From Betaproteobacteria bacterium (GTDB lineage Bacteria; Pseudomonadota; Gammaproteobacteria; Burkholderiales; Burkholderiaceae_E), in NCBI GenBank assembly GCA_009925965.1, contig RFPW01000097.1:1-7685 (forward strand): DNA of 7,685 nucleotides, written 5' to 3'. The translations under genes and the position numbers were made by a program. Position 1 is the stretch's first letter. Each line of letters starts with the position of its first letter. Shown one piece after another: positions 6,823 through 7,685 of the stretch. A model generated the notes under the pieces. That model searched no databases. It saw only the letters and a list, made by a program, of their open reading frames with translations, and was not told where the DNA came from.

Positions 6823-7685
6823 ATGAATGGACCGGTGGACCTGAGCGTTCAGCACTCTTCAAATCGACTAAGCCGGGTGACTCAGACAGGGGTGGCGCGC
6901 GATCAACCACTCGGCCTGATTCTGCGAGAGGCGGGACTACTCAATGACGAGGAAATTGATCGAATCGTCTGTCATGCGCGGGCCTCCGGAATGCGATTTG
7001 GGGAAGCCGCGATTATTCTGGGCCTCGTGCGACCCGAAGATCTAAAAGCGATCCTGGCCTATCAGTTTGATCTGCCGCTCGTCATTCCGGGAGAGCACCG
7101 AATTGATCGCGAGGTGATTGCAGCGCACGAGTCCTTTCATCCCGTTTTAGACGACTTGCGCGAACTTCGGGACCAACTGATGCTGCGCTGGGGCGCACAA
7201 GGTCCATCCGAGCCCCGCACTGTCGCTCTCGTTGGCGTTGCCCGCGCCGAGGGGCGCAGTTTTCTTGCTGCCAATCTCGCAGTGGTCTTCGCCCAAACGG
7301 GTCTGGAGGTCCTGCTCATTGATGCAGACATGCGCCGCGGTCGACTCCACCGCATGTTTGGACTGGACGGCAGCGTGGGGCTTTCGACCATTCTCTCCGG
7401 GCGTCCGTCGTCCGGTGCCAAGATTCAGATCGAGCCCATGCGCTCGCTCAGTCTGATTCCGTGTGGCGGCGAGCCCCCCAATGCAGCCGACCTTCTCGTG
7501 GGACCTCGATTTGGCGAGCTTCTTCGGCATGCCGCCGAGCTGCATCAAGTGATCATTCTGGATACGCCAGCAGCATCGGAAGCCCCTGAACTCCTGGCAA
7601 TCTCGGCTCGAGTCGATGGCAATGTGCTGGTTGCGCGCCGGGGCAGTAGCCGGGCCAGAGCGGTGCAAGCCTTGGTCAAGTCCAT
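6823..7685 (+). CDS. epsG: Exopolysaccharide tyrosine kinase EpsG (BY-kinase), 3' end outside window
   Basis: This cytoplasmic tyrosine autokinase partners EpsF to control polymerisation and export. It is open from ATG 6823 to the window edge (287 full codons, no stop), so the C-terminal Tyr cluster expected in BY-kinases is not visible. Residues 29-85 form an N-terminal domain of two 24-residue repeats, PLGLILREAGLL... (29-52) and RFGEAAIILGLV... (58-81), with a 5-residue spacer RASGM. This resembles the MshEN/type II secretion ATPase N-terminal domain. The linker DDLRELRDQLMLRW is typical of EpsG. The kinase core has a Walker A region around EGRSFLAANLA (143-153), Walker A' LLIDADMR (164-171) and Walker B VIILDTP (243-249). 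The Walker A Lys is replaced by Arg145. Its chain-length partner is the separate upstream gene, as in Gram-positive-style split systems. The start is set by AGGAG at 6811-6815. Confidence 0.9.
   Translation, partial: MNGPVDLSVQHSSNRLSRVTQTGVARDQPLGLILREAGLLNDEEIDRIVCHARASGMRFGEAAIILGLVRPEDLKAILAYQFDLPLVIPGEHRIDREVIAAHESFHPVLDDLRELRDQLMLRWGAQGPSEPRTVALVGVARAEGRSFLAANLAVVFAQTGLEVLLIDADMRRGRLHRMFGLDGSVGLSTILSGRPSSGAKIQIEPMRSLSLIPCGGEPPNAADLLVGPRFGELLRHAAELHQVIILDTPAASEAPELLAISARVDGNVLVARRGSSRARAVQALVKS

Noticed and set aside
1..7685. tRNA, rRNA, CRISPR array, insertion sequence or attachment site
   Set aside because: No repeat-spacer pattern, transposase, terminal inverted repeats or tRNA-like cloverleaf was seen on either strand.

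Overview
The window is about 60% GC (estimated by eye) and all its genes lie on the + strand. The protein families point to a Gram-negative proteobacterium, most likely gamma or beta. The evidence is a lipoprotein signal with a Cys lipobox, a periplasmic SLBB-type polysaccharide export protein, an Escherichia coli Mak-like fructokinase, and an EpsE/EpsF/EpsG trio like that of beta/gammaproteobacterial methanolan-type exopolysaccharide loci. The species cannot be named from this sequence.

Layout. (1) Positions 1-155 are non-coding leader with two small dyads about 19 bp apart. (2) Positions 156-2756 encode a large lipoprotein with a fibronectin-III-like module, an alpha/alpha-toroid region and a heparinase II/III-like C-terminal domain, which is a probable polysaccharide lyase. 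(3) A strong intrinsic terminator (2786-2818) closes that unit. (4) plsY (acyl-phosphate:glycerol-3-phosphate acyltransferase) follows, possibly on a leaderless mRNA, and overlaps mak (ROK fructokinase) by one base. (5) A 10-bp perfect hairpin at 4460-4485 sits over the probable ribosome binding site and TTG start of an exopolysaccharide export operon. That operon is epsE (Wza-like, SLBB), epsF (Wzz/Wzc-like chain-length determinant) and epsG (BY-type tyrosine kinase). epsG runs off the right edge and has no stop codon in the window.

How the genes work together. EpsE, EpsF and EpsG together form the export and chain-length part of a Wzx/Wzy-type exopolysaccharide machine: periplasmic/outer-membrane exporter, inner-membrane copolymerase and cytoplasmic kinase. 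The upstream lyase-like lipoprotein may trim or recycle such a polymer, but a terminator and two housekeeping genes separate it from the export operon. PlsY and Mak are housekeeping genes for phospholipid synthesis and fructose phosphorylation.

I found no entirely new system. The two observations most worth following are the hairpin masking the epsE start, and the N-terminus of EpsG. The latter reads as two 24-residue repeats with a 5-residue spacer, the layout of the c-di-GMP-binding MshEN domain, and suggests a second-messenger input to a tyrosine kinase.
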